Position numbers and translations under genes: made by a program. DNA of 64,000 nucleotides from Candidatus Rifleibacteriota bacterium (lineage in GTDB: Bacteria; Muiribacteriota; Ozemobacteria; Ozemobacterales; Ozemobacteraceae): contig JADFXM010000001.1 of the NCBI GenBank assembly GCA_015233565.1, positions 124,001 to 188,000 on the forward strand, read 5' to 3'. Positions 63,601 through 64,000 of the stretch are shown here, piece by piece; within the stretch, counting starts at the first letter, position 1; the number at the start of each line of letters is the position of its first letter. A model generated the notes under the pieces. The model was not told the origin of the DNA and searched no databases. It was given only the letters and a program-made list of their open reading frames with translations.

Positions 63601-64000
63601 TTTCCTTTTGGCAATGGTTGGCTCTAATGAAGTTATCGCTGTTCCCGTTGGATTTTTGAAGACCATAGAGAGATTTTCCACCAAAATGATCGAAAAAATT
63701 GGAAACCGAGAATACATCACCATTAAGGAAAATCCAATTTTGCTGATAGACATTAGAGAATTCATTGAATTTCCTTATGAATCAAGAGATTCGGAAATGT
63801 TTATTATGATACCAAAGGTTTCATCAGATCATTACGGGATAATGGTGAGCAAATTGATTGATATTGTTGAAACACAGCCTCAGGTTCAAAAGCAAGATGC
63901 TTCAGATTATGGAGTTGTTGGAAAGTCTCTTGTAAATGGCCATTTAACGATATTTCCTGATTTTTATGAAATTCACGAATTGATTGAGAGAAAATATTTT
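60653..64000 (+). CDS. cheA: CheA-like histidine kinase with two HPt domains (3' end beyond window)
   Basis: 1116 codons run without a stop to the window edge. Two HPt domains are clear: His49 in RAVHTLKSSASALGF and His353 in RALHSIKGGAGFLGL. A dimerisation helix pair (TIEKLMMLAGELVLIRNRQL; LQETIMKTRMQSMGRVFSKF) leads to the ATPase with N box LIHLIRNSCDHGIE (near residue 650), VHVHDDGRGI (near 693) and FSTAENIGEISGRGVGMDVV. CheW-like sequence follows (SVILRLPITLAIIPCLIIKC). After about residue 970 a second diverged CheW-like stretch begins (FFLLAMVGSNEVIAVPVG). A receiver domain may lie beyond the edge. Target pathway unknown; the membrane HEAT protein just upstream may be its receptor in place of a chemoreceptor. 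Confidence 0.92.
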   Translation, partial: MEIEDSVLNSFVNESREHLEVIEKEFLHLEQNLENPDNEIVDSIFRAVHTLKSSASALGFSKIAYLSHEIENILTFLREKCLKPEPEVVDTLLEGLDLLRAQLDDPLNCEEIETGDILIRLRKLGDEAARNLASQKDPSELPKVQLADNDNRLTISPEKEDEIFAWIEKVERQREKINLIVQAFQIFRSSLHELIDKGSLAGSDFFLGLSEKFEELVEPASFFKLQNALKLAAQCEVLIKKLAMGKLSVSLDLQNAFLMVTEAFLKVLENVNDGETVDLVDVFKRLETFEKNSGFQAQPSDLLDHHLIEDFLVEAKNHLRTIDEFTNECLRKPEREENIPKSETYFPILRALHSIKGGAGFLGLSMINHLAHVMESVFANLKNEAIKPNKDILLSITQGVFELREMLEDVYKSGQRDISQVCENLKAIWAGKKIRNNSLKIDLNSDLLPAQKSVLDQVEKGNLPGEIISRQIRNQGQSGSGESIPSSGSETIQRQQSEPQILLDSKPENSENQGHLEGQGSQVSSSDPGLERNLKKSFTEAVRISLDTIEKLMMLAGELVLIRNRQLFAVEKGEIISRNVVQKLDHITSTLQETIMKTRMQSMGRVFSKFPRLVRDLGRRFGKQIEFVISGNEVEIDKNVLDGLTDPLIHLIRNSCDHGIERPEERAASGKMPIGKILLKAYHEGGQIVVHVHDDGRGINPDIIAKKAVEKKFRTAEEIALLSRKELLSLIFLPGFSTAENIGEISGRGVGMDVVKSNIERIGGQVDFENYPEKGLSVILRLPITLAIIPCLIIKCGFFKYAIPRFNLQELIYLFDEDVYKKIEYTCEFETYLLRNNILPLVRLSEILSNSKPLDERTRWKITEKYRQKAKENYIDYIEVVNNPDLQTGYGNSMIFAVIKAGKARYGLVVDEIIGVEEIVVRPLHSALNNCGIYSGATIMGDGQVALILDLEGIATYAGVSGASIVERKSDTAAVELLEDKHFFLLAMVGSNEVIAVPVGFLKTIERFSTKMIEKIGNREYITIKENPILLIDIREFIEFPYESRDSEMFIMIPKVSSDHYGIMVSKLIDIVETQPQVQKQDASDYGVVGKSLVNGHLTIFPDFYEIHELIERKYF

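Overview
The window is AT-rich (judged by eye, under 40% GC), densely coding, and holds no rRNA, tRNA, phage or plasmid genes that I can see. The cell it comes from is most likely diderm: it encodes a secretin, several lipoproteins, a large periplasmic-type alpha-2-macroglobulin and a type IV pilus inner-membrane platform. It also carries features more usual in Firmicutes-like lineages, namely a CsaB pyruvyl transferase fused to a DUF5693-like membrane region and an rpiB-upp-comEB gene order. That mixture, with many pseudopilins and HEAT-repeat proteins, fits a deep-branching candidate phylum such as Candidatus Riflebacteria. This assignment is inference only.

Layout. 1-13.2 kb (minus strand): a partial secreted protein, a thioester alpha-2-macroglobulin, the DUF5693-CsaB fusion, a secreted protein with its membrane/FHA-like partner, a tandem pair of MITE-like repeats, and a winged-helix AAA+ ATPase. 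13.5-18.2 kb (plus): a MobA/MocA-like nucleotidyltransferase, an MFS/POT-like transporter, a GNAT acetyltransferase and a secreted glycerophosphodiesterase ending in a clear terminator. 18.3-22.9 kb: a tightly overlapping housekeeping operon rpiB-upp-comEB-murA-HEAT protein. 23.1-27.9 kb (minus): a translationally coupled cassette of ECF sigma factor, zinc-finger/FecR anti-sigma factor, a GspK/PilX-like protein and two pseudopilins. 27.9-29.9 kb: two lipoproteins, one with proline-rich repeats. 30.5-38.1 kb (plus): a signalling cluster of HEAT protein, four-TM SpoIIE/RsbU-like phosphatase, membrane HEAT protein and STAS protein. 38.3-46.6 kb: a glycan or lipid modification region with two methyltransferases, a GT-C enzyme, two B12-binding-type radical SAM proteins, an FAD oxidoreductase and a GT2. 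46.9-57.3 kb: an STT3-like GT-C protein divergent from a GspG-like pilin, then PilM-PilN fusion, PilO, PilP-like, a lipoprotein, the PilQ secretin and an SH3 protein. 57.3-64 kb: a secreted protein, a third HEAT paralogue with a TM anchor, and a CheA-like kinase cut by the window end.

The most interesting pattern is a paralogous family of three long HEAT-like proteins (starts at 30475, 35345 and 58161). Two carry a C-terminal TM segment plus a small homologous outer domain. Each family member sits beside a different phospho-signalling output: SpoIIE phosphatase plus STAS, or CheA. This looks like an undescribed receptor/scaffold type. The ECF/FecR-pseudopilin cassette and the PilM-PilN and DUF5693-CsaB fusions are also worth follow-up.
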